From: Geobacter sp.
GTDB lineage: Bacteria > Desulfobacterota > Desulfuromonadia > Geobacterales > Geobacteraceae
Reading direction: 5' to 3'
Assembly (NCBI GenBank): GCA_003499925.1
Contig: DNRQ01000095.1
Location: 1 to 49,375, forward strand
DNA length: 49,375 bases
The notes below the pieces were generated by a model that ran no database searches, was not told the DNA's origin, and worked only from the letters and a program-made list of their open reading frames with translations. Below are positions 18,102 through 27,157 of the stretch, piece by piece (position 1 is the first letter of the stretch; each line of letters begins with the position of its first letter). Made by a program: the position numbers and the translations under genes.

Positions 18102-19204
18102 CCAACAGCTACTCCTTTCACGGCATGGTCGGCATCACGGTCGACCAGGGGCGACTCCAACTCGGTAGTTACTACGACCACTACATGCGGCTGTTGCGGC
18201 AGGAGGGACCGCTTCCCAGAGTGCAGTACCAGGTAAAGGAGTACGACGCTTTCGTCCTCCCCCCCTCCTTCAGGAACGTAAGCGGCCTCTATTTAGGGAC
18301 GGCTGACGGGGTCTGCCTGCCGCAGGAGCGCTATGCCGTCACCTGCCGGGACGGGGTGCTGACCGAGTACACCGACGCCCCCAACCGCGCCACGAACATG
18401 TGGCTGCAGTGGCTGCTCCTGGAGCGGGAGGTCACCCTGGTGCACGGCGCCGGATGCTCGCTCAACGGCAAGGGGTTCGCCTTTCCCGCTTTCGGGGGCG
18501 CGGGGAAGACCATGCTGATCGGTGCCCTCCGCAGGGACGCCGACTTCAGGTTCTTCGGCGACGATTTCGTGGCGCTGGACTCCGCGGGGACCATGTACGC
18601 CTATCCCAGCGACTTCTCCATCTACGAGCAGCACCTGGAGCTTTTCCCCGAGCTTGGGGGGACGGTCTACGGGGATTACTTCTACCAAAGGGAGCGACGC
18701 CGCTGGGTGCAGGAGGAGTGGTACCGCCTGCCGGGAAACCCGCTGCTGAGGCAGATCGCCTTGCGGTTGACCCGCGGTACCGATCCTGGCACCCTCGGGC
18801 CCGCATTCCCGCCGCTACCCGGCTGGGACCAGGACTACGTGAAGGTCCCGGTCACGGAGGTGCTGCCGCTTCAAAGCATAGGCACCTCCGTGCCGCTGAA
18901 AGCCTCCTTGATGCTCAGCCGCTATGACGGCACCGCGTTCCGGATCGAGAAACTTGCCCCGCAGGAGCTGGTGCGCAGGGTAGGGGGGATACTGGAGGTC
19001 GAGTTCCGCTACGGCCGGATCTATCGGGACCTCTTCTCGGCTTTTGGCCTTGTGGACGGTGCCAGGCTCGCCCGGCTGCAGCACGAGGTTTGTGCCGCAG
19101 CTTTCAGCCGGGCCGAGCTCTATGAAGTCCTCGTCCCGTCCTCGTTCACTCCAGAAGCGTACACGGAGCAGATGATCGGCGTGCTGCAGGAGATGGCCCG
19201 ATGA
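18098..19204 (+). CDS. HprK-like P-loop protein, possible kinase
   Basis: 368 aa. The central region LVHGAGCSLNGKGFAFPAF, then GGAGKTMLIGALRRD (about residues 111-148), followed by FRFFGDDFVALD, matches the layout of HPr kinase/PEP-carboxykinase-like domains: a small strand-turn, a P-loop and an acidic DD. The P-loop starts with A rather than G (AFGGAGKT). The 110-residue N-terminal part and the C-terminal part are unfamiliar. Such HprK-related proteins occur beside peptide or sugar modification genes, where some phosphorylate small molecules. Here it sits between an FkbM methyltransferase and a GT2, with ATGA overlaps on both sides. A sugar or protein kinase role is inference. Confidence 0.68.
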   Translation: MTNSYSFHGMVGITVDQGRLQLGSYYDHYMRLLRQEGPLPRVQYQVKEYDAFVLPPSFRNVSGLYLGTADGVCLPQERYAVTCRDGVLTEYTDAPNRATNMWLQWLLLEREVTLVHGAGCSLNGKGFAFPAFGGAGKTMLIGALRRDADFRFFGDDFVALDSAGTMYAYPSDFSIYEQHLELFPELGGTVYGDYFYQRERRRWVQEEWYRLPGNPLLRQIALRLTRGTDPGTLGPAFPPLPGWDQDYVKVPVTEVLPLQSIGTSVPLKASLMLSRYDGTAFRIEKLAPQELVRRVGGILEVEFRYGRIYRDLFSAFGLVDGARLARLQHEVCAAAFSRAELYEVLVPSSFTPEAYTEQMIGVLQEMAR

Positions 19205-20097
19205 TGCGCGACCCTGCTGCAGCCCCAGGGGAGGCGCCGGCGATCACCGTGCTGATGCCGGTATACAACGGGGCGGCCTTCCTAGGGCCTGCGGTGGCAA
19301 GCGTGCTCTCCCAGAGCTGCACCGACTTCGAGCTCTTGGCGATAGATGACGGATCCAGCGATGGCAGCGGCGAGATTATAGCCGGCTACGGCGACGGGCG
19401 CGTCAGGATTCATAAGAACCCGGAGAACTTAGGCCTCATCGCCTCGCTCAACACCGGGATCGACCTCGCGCGCGGCAGGTACATAGCCCGGATGGACGCC
19501 GACGACATCTCCGCTCCCATCCGGCTGGCGCGCCAGCTGGAGTACCTGGAGCAGCACCCCGGAGTCGGCGTCTGTTCGACCTGGGCCACCTTCATCGACG
19601 AGCAGGGGAGCGAATTGGCCGTACTGAAGACCCCGGTGGGGCGCGAGCTGCGCCCCCTGTTCTGGCGCCCTTCGCCCCTAGTCCACGCGGCGGCCATGGT
19701 GCGGACCTCGATCCTGAGGGAGCACCGCTACTCGCCCGATTTCGCCCACGCCGAGGATTACGAGCTCTGGCTCAGGTTGTACGATGTCACCTCCTTTCAC
19801 AACCTTGCCGAACCGCTTTATGCGATCAGGAGGCATCCGGGAAGTGTGTCGAGCTGCAAAAGGGAAACCCAGTTGCGCAACAGCCACCGGGCGCTCTGCC
19901 GGTTCCTTGGAGGAGAAGCTGTCAGCTATGAGGAGTTCGAATCGCTTTTGCACGTCGATCTCGCCGTCAACCCGCTTAAGCGCAGTTTCGCCTATATCCG
20001 GGCTGCCCGTCGCACGGGGTTCGATGCGGGTTACCTGCTGCGGGACGGCTGGCAGTATGCCCGGGAGTGGCTGAAGCATGCGCGTTCTCTTCGTTAG
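19201..20097 (+). CDS. GT2 glycosyltransferase
   Basis: 298 aa. Motifs ITVLMPVYNGAAFLGPAVAS, ELLAIDDGSSDGS, ARGRYIARMDADDISAP and HPGVGVCSTW place it in the GT2 subgroup with RMDADD as metal-binding site. It closely resembles the gene at 32568 over this whole region, so the two are probably paralogues. ATGATG at 19201 overlaps the previous stop. The last 20 bases overlap the next gene. Donor and acceptor unknown. Confidence 0.9.
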   Translation: MMRDPAAAPGEAPAITVLMPVYNGAAFLGPAVASVLSQSCTDFELLAIDDGSSDGSGEIIAGYGDGRVRIHKNPENLGLIASLNTGIDLARGRYIARMDADDISAPIRLARQLEYLEQHPGVGVCSTWATFIDEQGSELAVLKTPVGRELRPLFWRPSPLVHAAAMVRTSILREHRYSPDFAHAEDYELWLRLYDVTSFHNLAEPLYAIRRHPGSVSSCKRETQLRNSHRALCRFLGGEAVSYEEFESLLHVDLAVNPLKRSFAYIRAARRTGFDAGYLLRDGWQYAREWLKHARSLR

Positions 20098-21331
20098 CAC
20101 CTACGATGCACACGGCGGTGCGGCCCGGGCGGCGTACCGGCTGTACCAGGGGATAAGCCGGATCGATACGGCGCGCCTGGTGGTGAAGCATAGCACCAGC
20201 GAAAACCCGGACATCGTCACCGCAGGGGGGAAGCAGCTCTCCCCGTGGGAGAGAAGGCGCCTCCGGCTGGCTTCCCTGCTGGGACGTCAGGTGCGCCCCG
20301 TGCTCCCTCCCCAGTTGTCGGCCCCGCCGCAGGAGGCGGAGTCCGGAGACCTGGCCCGGGAGATCACGGCGTTTGCCCCTGATGTCGTCCACCTGCACTG
20401 GATCTGCAACGACTTCCTGTCCCTCGAGGAGCTGGCCCGGTTGCGGCAGCCTGTTCTCTGGACGCTCCACGATTCCTGGCCCTTCACCGGGGGGTGCCAC
20501 GTGCCGCTTGACTGTCTTCGTTTTCAGGATGCCTGCGGGTCCTGTCCGCTCCTGGGAAGCTGCGCCGAGCACGACTGGAGCCGGCAGCTCCACGGCAAAA
20601 AACGCGACTGCTATGCCGCCCTTTCCCTGACCGTGGTGGCGCCTAGCCGCTGGCTGGCGGCTAGGGCACGTTCCAGCTCCCTGCTCGGCTCAGCCAGGAT
20701 CGAGGTGATCCCCAACGGGCTCGACGTCTCCCGGTTCCGGCCGCTGGACAAGCTCATGGCCCGCGAGATCCTGGGGCTTCCCAAGGACCGGAAGCTGATG
20801 CTGTTCGGCGGCATGAGCAGTACCACCGACCCCAACAAGGGGTTCGATCTGCTGCTGCAGGCCCTTTCAGGGATGCCGGAACGAGGGGGTGATGCCGGGC
20901 TGGTGGTGTTCGGTGCCTCCGGGGGGGAGCTCCCTGCCGATTTCCCCGTGCCTGTGCATTTCCTCGGGACCCTGCACGACGATGCCACCCTGGCCCTGGC
21001 CTATTCGGCTGCCGACGTCATGGTGGTGCCGTCGAGACAGGAAGCTTTCTGCCAGACCGCTTCGGAGGCGCTGGCTTGCGGCGTTCCGGTGGTATGTTTC
21101 GGCAGCTCGGGGCTTTTCGATGTGGTGCACCATGGCGTGGACGGTTATGCCGCGCAACCGTTCGAACCGGCGGATCTGCTGCGGGGCATCCTCTGGGCCC
21201 TGGACCCGGCACGCTCCGGCGAGCTATCCCGCAATGCCCGGGCCAAGGCTGTCGGCAAGTTTTCCCTCGAGGTCGTCGCAGCGCAGTACCACGAGCTTTA
21301 CGAGCAGATCATGACCAATAGACAAGGGTAG
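20078..21331 (+). CDS. GT4 glycosyltransferase
   Basis: 417 aa, GT-B fold. The N-terminal domain starts MRVLFVSTYDAHGGAARAAY, the glycine-rich acceptor side of the fold. PVLWTLHDSWPFTGGCHVP with cysteines C-DACGSCPLLGSC following is typical of a GT4 subgroup. The donor domain has LMLFGGMSSTTDPNKGFDLL and SRQEAFCQTASEALACGVPVVCF (EX7E-type motif), then GYAAQPFEPADLL. It is a cytoplasmic retaining enzyme. It begins 20 bases inside the upstream GT2. Confidence 0.92.
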   Translation: MRVLFVSTYDAHGGAARAAYRLYQGISRIDTARLVVKHSTSENPDIVTAGGKQLSPWERRRLRLASLLGRQVRPVLPPQLSAPPQEAESGDLAREITAFAPDVVHLHWICNDFLSLEELARLRQPVLWTLHDSWPFTGGCHVPLDCLRFQDACGSCPLLGSCAEHDWSRQLHGKKRDCYAALSLTVVAPSRWLAARARSSSLLGSARIEVIPNGLDVSRFRPLDKLMAREILGLPKDRKLMLFGGMSSTTDPNKGFDLLLQALSGMPERGGDAGLVVFGASGGELPADFPVPVHFLGTLHDDATLALAYSAADVMVVPSRQEAFCQTASEALACGVPVVCFGSSGLFDVVHHGVDGYAAQPFEPADLLRGILWALDPARSGELSRNARAKAVGKFSLEVVAAQYHELYEQIMTNRQG

Positions 21332-21332
21332 G

Positions 21333-22139
21333 ATGACGATAATGACGGCTCATCTGTCTGTAGTTCTCGGTTCCTACAACCGCCTCCGCTATCTCAAGCT
21401 CACCATCGAGAGCATCCGGCGGGAACTGGAGCAGTGTCCCTTTCCACAAGAGGTCATCGTCGTGGATGGCGGCTCCGATGACGGCACCCTTAACTGGCTG
21501 TTGAAGCAAAAGGACATCCTCACCATCGTCCAGCACAACCGGGGCGAGTGGCGGGGAGAACGGATAGAGCGCCGCTCCTGGGGCTATTTCATGAACCTCG
21601 GGTTCCGCTGCGCTCAAGGAAAGTACATCTGCATGCTGAGCGACGACTGCCTGGTGGTGCCGGGGGCGGTCCGAAACGGCGTGGAACTGTTCGACGCGAG
21701 GAGCGCCGCCGGCGGGAAGGTCGGAGCAGTCGCCTTTTACTGGCGCAACTGGCCGGAACAGGAGAACTACTGGGTCGGTTACACCTTCGGCGACAGGATG
21801 TTCGTGAACCACGGCCTCTACCTGCGCGAGGTGCTGGAAGAGGTGGGCTATGCGGACGAGGAAAACTACTCCTTCTACCATGCCGACGGCGACCTCTGCC
21901 TGCGCATGATGGAGCGGCAGTACGACTGCATCGACGCGCCGCAATCGTTCATCGAACACCACAGCCATGCCAACGCTGCCGTCAAGGAACAGAACAACGA
22001 AAGACAGCAGGCAGACTGGGCGCATTACGTGTCGCGCTGGGGGCACCTGGGGCAGCCGGAGCGTGACTGGCGCGAGCTCTCCTTTGACGACCCCGCGAAG
22101 ACCGCGGAGCTCTTCCAGAAGCGGTGGTTCCGGTCATGA
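21333..22139 (+). CDS. GT2 glycosyltransferase
   Basis: 268 aa. GT2 signature LSVVLGSYNRLRYLKLTIES, VIVVDGGSDDGTLNWLL, and CMLSDDCLVVPGAV as metal-binding site. The central part DRMFVNHGLYLREVLEEVGY, followed by HADGDLCLRMMERQ, fits the acceptor domain. It starts 2 bp after the GT4 gene. The next gene begins within its stop (ATGA). Confidence 0.88.
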   Translation: MTIMTAHLSVVLGSYNRLRYLKLTIESIRRELEQCPFPQEVIVVDGGSDDGTLNWLLKQKDILTIVQHNRGEWRGERIERRSWGYFMNLGFRCAQGKYICMLSDDCLVVPGAVRNGVELFDARSAAGGKVGAVAFYWRNWPEQENYWVGYTFGDRMFVNHGLYLREVLEEVGYADEENYSFYHADGDLCLRMMERQYDCIDAPQSFIEHHSHANAAVKEQNNERQQADWAHYVSRWGHLGQPERDWRELSFDDPAKTAELFQKRWFRS

Positions 22140-22783
22140 AACTCCACCTGGGCTGCGGCCAGCGCTACCTCGACGGCTACCTCAACATCGATTTTCCCCC
22201 GTCCTCCCACACGGTGCAGACGGAGGATGTCGCCGACCTGCATGCCGACATCACCGCGTTGCGCTACCCTGCGCAGAGCGTGGACGAGGTGCGCCTGCAC
22301 CACGTTTTCGAGCACTTCCCCCGTCCCGTCGCCTGCGGCCTCATGGCCTGCTGGCACTCGTGGCTCCGGCCGGGAGGGGTGCTCCATATCGAGGTCCCGG
22401 ACTTCGCCCGGACCGCCCGCGTCATGCTGAACCCGCTGGCCTCCTTCAAGAACCGGGCGGTAGCGGAGCGGCACCTCTTCGGTTCCCATGAAGCCCCCTG
22501 GGCGGTGCACTGCGAGGGGTACACGCCGGCGATGCTCAAAACGATGATCGCCCACTTCGGTTTCGGAAGCGCCAAGCTGACCAGGAATTCCTGGCGCGGC
22601 ACCTTCAACGTGGAACTGGTCTGCTCCAAGGGGACGGCTTCCTTGCACAAGGAAGAGCTGGTTCCGGCCGCCGACCGTTACTTGAAAGATTTCCTGGTCG
22701 ATATGGAGGCGTCCGAGATGCGGGTACACGCGGTCTGGATGGCGTCCTTCAAGGAGCAGTTGGAGAAGGGATGGGCTTCGTGA
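22136..22783 (+). CDS. Predicted SAM-dependent methyltransferase (COG4627 type)
   Basis: 215 aa from ATG 22136. The N-terminus LHLGCGQRYLDGYLNIDF is the typical start of this small methyltransferase family found in surface-polysaccharide clusters. DEVRLHHVFEHFPR and LRPGGVLHIEVPDF follow. An ATG 12 bp upstream exists in frame, but 22136 overlaps the preceding stop as ATGA, the spacing used throughout the operon. Target unknown. Confidence 0.85.
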   Translation: MKLHLGCGQRYLDGYLNIDFPPSSHTVQTEDVADLHADITALRYPAQSVDEVRLHHVFEHFPRPVACGLMACWHSWLRPGGVLHIEVPDFARTARVMLNPLASFKNRAVAERHLFGSHEAPWAVHCEGYTPAMLKTMIAHFGFGSAKLTRNSWRGTFNVELVCSKGTASLHKEELVPAADRYLKDFLVDMEASEMRVHAVWMASFKEQLEKGWAS

Positions 22784-23562
22784 GCACGGTTTCGGTGATC
22801 ATCCCCACCTGGAACCGCTCCGCAGCGCTTAAGCGTGCCGTGCGCAGCGCGCTGTCGCAGAGCCACCCCCCCTTGGAGGTGCTGGTTTGCGATGACGGGT
22901 CCACCGACGACACCGGGCAGGTGCTGCGCTCCATCGGCGACAGCCGCGTGGTCTGGCTTCCCGGTGAGAGGGGGGGGCGGCCGGCCATCCCGAGGAACCG
23001 CGGCCTTAGCCACAGCCGGGGGGAGTGGCTCGCCTTTCTCGACGACGATGACGTCTGGCTCCCGGAAAAGCTGGAGATGCAGTTGCTGGCAGCGCAGAGC
23101 CGCTCCTGCCAGGCGGTCTGCTCCGATGCCTGGCGGGTGACCCCGGACGCGCCCGGCAAAGAGCCGTTGGTCGGGGGAGAGAGCAGGGTCCTTAGCTTCG
23201 CGGAGATGCTGACGGCAAACCGGGTCGTTTGCAGCTCGATGCTGGTGAGAAAAGACGTTGTTTCGGCTGCCGCAGGGTTTCCCGAAGCTAAGGACCTTGC
23301 CGCAATCGAAGATTACGCGCTGTGGCTGAGAGTAGCCGATCTCGCCGCTATCGCCTATCTTGCCTCTCCCCTGGTCGACTACAACGACGATCCCAAGGCC
23401 AGCATCCGCAATAACCGGGTCACCGTTTTCGAGCAGCGCCAGATCGTCATGAACAACTTCATCGACTGGAAGGGCGCCAACGGTTGCCGCTGCTCCCTGC
23501 GTTACTGGCGGGTTAAAGCCCGTTTGCTTCTTGAGCAACTTTCGCAACGTTTCCAAAGCTAG
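22780..23562 (+). CDS. GT2 glycosyltransferase
   Basis: 260 aa. Motifs: VSVIIPTWNRSAALKRAV, VLVCDDGSTDDTGQVL, AIPRNRGLSHSRGEWLAFLD and DDDVWLPEKLEMQLL. I choose GTG 22780 because it overlaps the upstream stop (GTGA) and lies nine bases after GGAGAAGGG; ATG 22771 would be adjacent to that site, too close. A 29-bp gap follows before the large membrane fusion gene. Confidence 0.9.
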   Translation: MSTVSVIIPTWNRSAALKRAVRSALSQSHPPLEVLVCDDGSTDDTGQVLRSIGDSRVVWLPGERGGRPAIPRNRGLSHSRGEWLAFLDDDDVWLPEKLEMQLLAAQSRSCQAVCSDAWRVTPDAPGKEPLVGGESRVLSFAEMLTANRVVCSSMLVRKDVVSAAAGFPEAKDLAAIEDYALWLRVADLAAIAYLASPLVDYNDDPKASIRNNRVTVFEQRQIVMNNFIDWKGANGCRCSLRYWRVKARLLLEQLSQRFQS

Positions 23563-23591
23563 CATCTCAACTGGTCAACGGACGTCTATAT

Positions 23592-26228
23592 ATGGATGGC
23601 TTTACAAAGGTAGCGGCTCACCTGTCGAAAAATACCCGGTATGCCTGGGTCGGACTTGCTTGCCTCTGGGCCCTGGTCTTCGTACCGCACCTGCTTCATA
23701 GCGGGTTCATCTCCGATGACTGGAGTGTGGTCAGGAGCGGCCTGACGACGCCGGGTTTCTGGGACCGGTTCGCCTCCTGGTTCCCTCTCTTTGCCAACCG
23801 TCCCGCGGCCCCTTTGGTCCTGTCCTTTTTTTCCGGGCTGTTCGGCGGCTGGACCCACGCCTACATCGCCATGAACGTGACCATGTGGCTGGCGAGCCTC
23901 ATCTTGTTGGCCAGGGTGCTCTTAAGATTCCTGTCGCTGCGGTTTCTGGTCGTTTTCCTTGCCTTGGCGAGCTTCCCGTCCATGGCGTCAACGGTGATGT
24001 TCTCGCTGGTAATGCAGCAGGTTGCCCTGGTCAGCATCTTGTTCTGGGTTGTTTCGCTGTACCTGCTGGACCGTCACCTCGGCAAATACTCCCCGGCCTG
24101 TCTTTTCGCCTCCTATGGCTTCGTTCTCTTGAGCCTCGTGATCTACGAGATCACCCTCCCGTTCCTGGTCCTTAACCTGCTGTACCCGCTCTTGTTCGAC
24201 CATGAGCGCCACTCCCCGCTCCGAAGGTATGCCGCCAGGTATCTGATGCCGGTCTTTCTGGTCCTTGCGGGCATATTCATCTTCCAGAAGCTGGTGATGC
24301 CCTCTTTCATGCCCGTGTACTCCAGGCTCTCCCCCGGCTCCTTCGGCATCTGGGTGGCTAGCTTCTGCACCTGGTTCTGGAGCCTTTTGGTGGATTTCCC
24401 CTTGCTGCTGCTGGACGCCTGCCAAAGGATCTTCGTCACCAACGCGAACGAGGTTAATCTGCAGTTAGCCTCTTTCGCCGTTGCCGGGCTGTTCGCCGTG
24501 CTGCTTTTCGGCATCAGCTACTCGGCGCCGCTTCAATCTCCGGCAGCTGAAACGCCCGAGGGGAAGAAGTACGGGCTGCTGTGCATTGCCGCGACTGCCT
24601 TGCTCTCCGCCTCCCTTCTCTTCGTGTTGTCGGGAAGCGGTGCGCAGATCGGCGGCTACCTGAACCGGGCCATGACCTCCACCTGGCTTCTTCTTGCCCT
24701 GGTTGTCGCCATCACCTGCGACATCTACTGGCGCGGCATGCAGAAGTTCCTGGTTTTTGCCCTGCTGGTGCTCAACGCCTGTTCTTTCATGCTGCAGAGA
24801 GAGAACTACGCAATTTCCTGGAAGCTGCAGGATGAGATCACCCGCTCGGTGATAAAAAGCTTCCAGGATGCCGATGCCCCGCCGAGGGGAACTACCGTTT
24901 TGGCGCATGTCCCCCGGGTTGTTCCCTCCCCTTACAACGATGAGGAGGTCTTTCAGAACTACTGGGACATCAGTATGGCCGTCTGGTTTGCCGATCACCG
25001 TTTCGACATAAATGCCATGCCGGTAAGCCAGTCCGGGGCCCGGAAACTGGTCATCGGCCCGGAGCTGGTGAAGCTGCATTACTGGGAATCCGACTTTTCC
25101 AACCTCTGGTTCTACGAGTACAATGCCCGCTTCGGCAACTCGAGGTTCTTCAAGGTTGCCAATGCCGCCGAGCTCAAAGCCGTTGCCGCGCAGGTTGCCG
25201 AAGCGGAGTTCAACGTCTGGCCCCGGTCCGTGGCGGCCCGGGTCAGGGAGGCCGTTTACCACAGGGGATCGTTCGTGATCCTGATAGCGCTCCTCCTTCT
25301 GTGCGCGACCCGGCTGCTCCCCGCCTCGACTCGCCGGAAGGCCGGGGCTCCCGTCAGCGCCACTCCCGGGAGCAACTGCCGGGTCTGTGGAGGGTTCCTG
25401 TTCAGCAGGCTCAAGGAATCGGATTTTTCCGACGAGATCACCTCTGCCGATTTCAGGGTGACCGATAGCGGCTATGGCGCCACCTGTGCCATCGATATCT
25501 GTGCCGGTTGCGGGTTTTTGCAAAGTACCTGCGCTGATGTGCTGGGCTACTACGAGCGTATGGAAGACCCGGAGTATGAGTCCGGGCGGCTGGCGCGGGG
25601 GAAGCAGTTCGACGACATCCTGGAGGAGTTGTCGCGCTGGAGTACCGGTGGCAGGCTCCTCGATGTCGGCGCCGGCACCGGCATCCTGGTCGAGCTGGCG
25701 CTGAACCGGGGGTTCCGGGCGCAAGGGATCGAACCGTCGGAATGGATGGCGCGGCAGGCCGGCGACAAGGGGCTGCCGGTGCTGGCAGGGGTGCTGCCCG
25801 ATGAGCGGGTGGCCGGCCCCTTCGCCGCCGTTACCCTGCTCGACGTGATTGAGCACGTCTCGGACCCGGCCGGGATCTTGCGGAGCATTCATGACCTGCT
25901 GGAACCGGACGGCTATCTCCTTCTTACCACGCCGGACGTCGATTCCTTCGCTGCCAGGGTGATGGGTAAGCGCTGGTGGCATTTCCGGATTGCCCACATA
26001 AGCTACTTCGCGCCCCGTACCATCGAGCTTCTGCTGCAGCGGTCGGGTTTCGAGGTGGTCAAGGTGAAGCGGACCGGCTGGTATTTCGAGCTCTCCTACC
26101 TGGTCGAGCGGCTGATGAAGTACCTCCCCGGAGCCCCGTCGGTCCCGCTGCCGGCCAGGCTCTCCAGCACCATAATTCCGCTGAATCTGTACGACTCCAT
26201 GCTCCTTGTCTGCAGGAGAAAACCGTGA
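23592..26228 (+). CDS. Fusion: polytopic membrane protein (GT-C-like) + zinc-ribbon methyltransferase
   Basis: 878 aa. Residues 1 to about 430 contain about eleven membrane segments, with an early loop HSGFISDDWSVVRSGLTTPG carrying an Asp pair as in GT-C enzymes, then a soluble domain (about 430-545) and a last hydrophobic segment (about 557-575). From about 595 a complete methyltransferase follows: a four-cysteine zinc ribbon (CRVCGG, later CAGCGF), SAM motif LLDVGAGTGILVELAL, LLDVIEHVSDPAGIL and LLTTPDVDSF. The two halves usually occur as separate proteins. If the membrane part is a transferase, the methyltransferase half would lie on the cytoplasmic side after the last helix. No stop or frame break is visible at the junction. 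Confidence 0.78.
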   Translation: MDGFTKVAAHLSKNTRYAWVGLACLWALVFVPHLLHSGFISDDWSVVRSGLTTPGFWDRFASWFPLFANRPAAPLVLSFFSGLFGGWTHAYIAMNVTMWLASLILLARVLLRFLSLRFLVVFLALASFPSMASTVMFSLVMQQVALVSILFWVVSLYLLDRHLGKYSPACLFASYGFVLLSLVIYEITLPFLVLNLLYPLLFDHERHSPLRRYAARYLMPVFLVLAGIFIFQKLVMPSFMPVYSRLSPGSFGIWVASFCTWFWSLLVDFPLLLLDACQRIFVTNANEVNLQLASFAVAGLFAVLLFGISYSAPLQSPAAETPEGKKYGLLCIAATALLSASLLFVLSGSGAQIGGYLNRAMTSTWLLLALVVAITCDIYWRGMQKFLVFALLVLNACSFMLQRENYAISWKLQDEITRSVIKSFQDADAPPRGTTVLAHVPRVVPSPYNDEEVFQNYWDISMAVWFADHRFDINAMPVSQSGARKLVIGPELVKLHYWESDFSNLWFYEYNARFGNSRFFKVANAAELKAVAAQVAEAEFNVWPRSVAARVREAVYHRGSFVILIALLLLCATRLLPASTRRKAGAPVSATPGSNCRVCGGFLFSRLKESDFSDEITSADFRVTDSGYGATCAIDICAGCGFLQSTCADVLGYYERMEDPEYESGRLARGKQFDDILEELSRWSTGGRLLDVGAGTGILVELALNRGFRAQGIEPSEWMARQAGDKGLPVLAGVLPDERVAGPFAAVTLLDVIEHVSDPAGILRSIHDLLEPDGYLLLTTPDVDSFAARVMGKRWWHFRIAHISYFAPRTIELLLQRSGFEVVKVKRTGWYFELSYLVERLMKYLPGAPSVPLPARLSSTIIPLNLYDSMLLVCRRKP

Positions 26229-27157
26229 CTTTTGCCGCTTACATCGAACTTGCCAGGGTTCCGCACTGGATCAAGAACATACTGGTGCTGCCGGGGATAC
26301 TCATCGCCCTGATGATGGGGCTCCCCTTGCCGGAGGGGTTCTTCCCGGATCTGGCGGCAGGCTTTCTTGCCGTGGGCTGTGCCGCATCGGCCAACTACGT
26401 GATCAACGAGTGGCTCGACGCTCCCTACGACCAGTACCATCCCTTGAAAAAGGATCGCCCCTCTGTCACCGGGCGCGTCTCGCGCAACGGCGTCTACCTG
26501 GAGTACGCGCTCCTGGCCGCCGGGTCGGTACTGCTTGCCTCCCTCGTAAACCGCGTCTTTTTGTACAACATCCTCTGGCTGCTCCTGATGGGGGTGGTCT
26601 ACAACGTGAGGCCGCTGCGGACCAAGGAGAAGCCCTTTTTCGATGTACTGACCGAATCGATCAACAACATCATCCGGTTCATGCTGGGGTGGTCGATGGT
26701 CACCGCACTCTACCTCCCCAGTTCCAGCATCCTGATCAGCTACTGGATGGGTGGCGCGTTCCTCATGGCCGTGAAACGTCTTGCCGAATACCGCTTTATC
26801 GGCGACGCGGAGACTGCCGGGCTGTACCGGAGGTCCTTCAGATACTACACGGAGGAAAAACTGCTGGTTTCTTCCCTGTTCTATGCCATGATGTCGCTGT
26901 TTTTCTGGGGCGTATTCCTGGTCAAGTACAAGATAGAATTCGTCCTCAGCGTTCCCTTCTTCGCCCTGTTGTTCTGCTGGTATTTGACACTGGGGCTGCG
27001 GCAGGATTCCGTCGCACAGCGTCCCGAAGGTCTCTACAAGGAGTACGGCTTGTTCCTTTACTGCGTGTTCATCGGGGTCTTGTTGTTCTCGCTTACCTTT
27101 TCCGAGTCGGATCTACTCAGGGTCTTTTTGAGGACCGACCTGATAGCCACTGAATGA
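26225..27157 (+). CDS. UbiA-family prenyltransferase, DPPR-synthase-like
   Basis: 310 aa from GTG 26225, which overlaps the upstream stop (GTGA); the frame is open upstream only inside the fusion gene. It begins MTFAAYIELARVPHWIKN; the Asp-rich motif is NEWLDAPYDQYHP (N-x3-D-x3-D), followed by a second conserved region RPLRTKEKPFFDVLTESINN. About nine membrane segments. This is the second UbiA gene of the cluster and differs clearly from the one at 6658. It is directly coupled to a HAD phosphatase, as expected for a pathway making polyprenyl-phosphate pentose (transfer, then removal of the 5-phosphate). Substrate inferred, not shown. Confidence 0.85.
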   Translation: MTFAAYIELARVPHWIKNILVLPGILIALMMGLPLPEGFFPDLAAGFLAVGCAASANYVINEWLDAPYDQYHPLKKDRPSVTGRVSRNGVYLEYALLAAGSVLLASLVNRVFLYNILWLLLMGVVYNVRPLRTKEKPFFDVLTESINNIIRFMLGWSMVTALYLPSSSILISYWMGGAFLMAVKRLAEYRFIGDAETAGLYRRSFRYYTEEKLLVSSLFYAMMSLFFWGVFLVKYKIEFVLSVPFFALLFCWYLTLGLRQDSVAQRPEGLYKEYGLFLYCVFIGVLLFSLTFSESDLLRVFLRTDLIATE

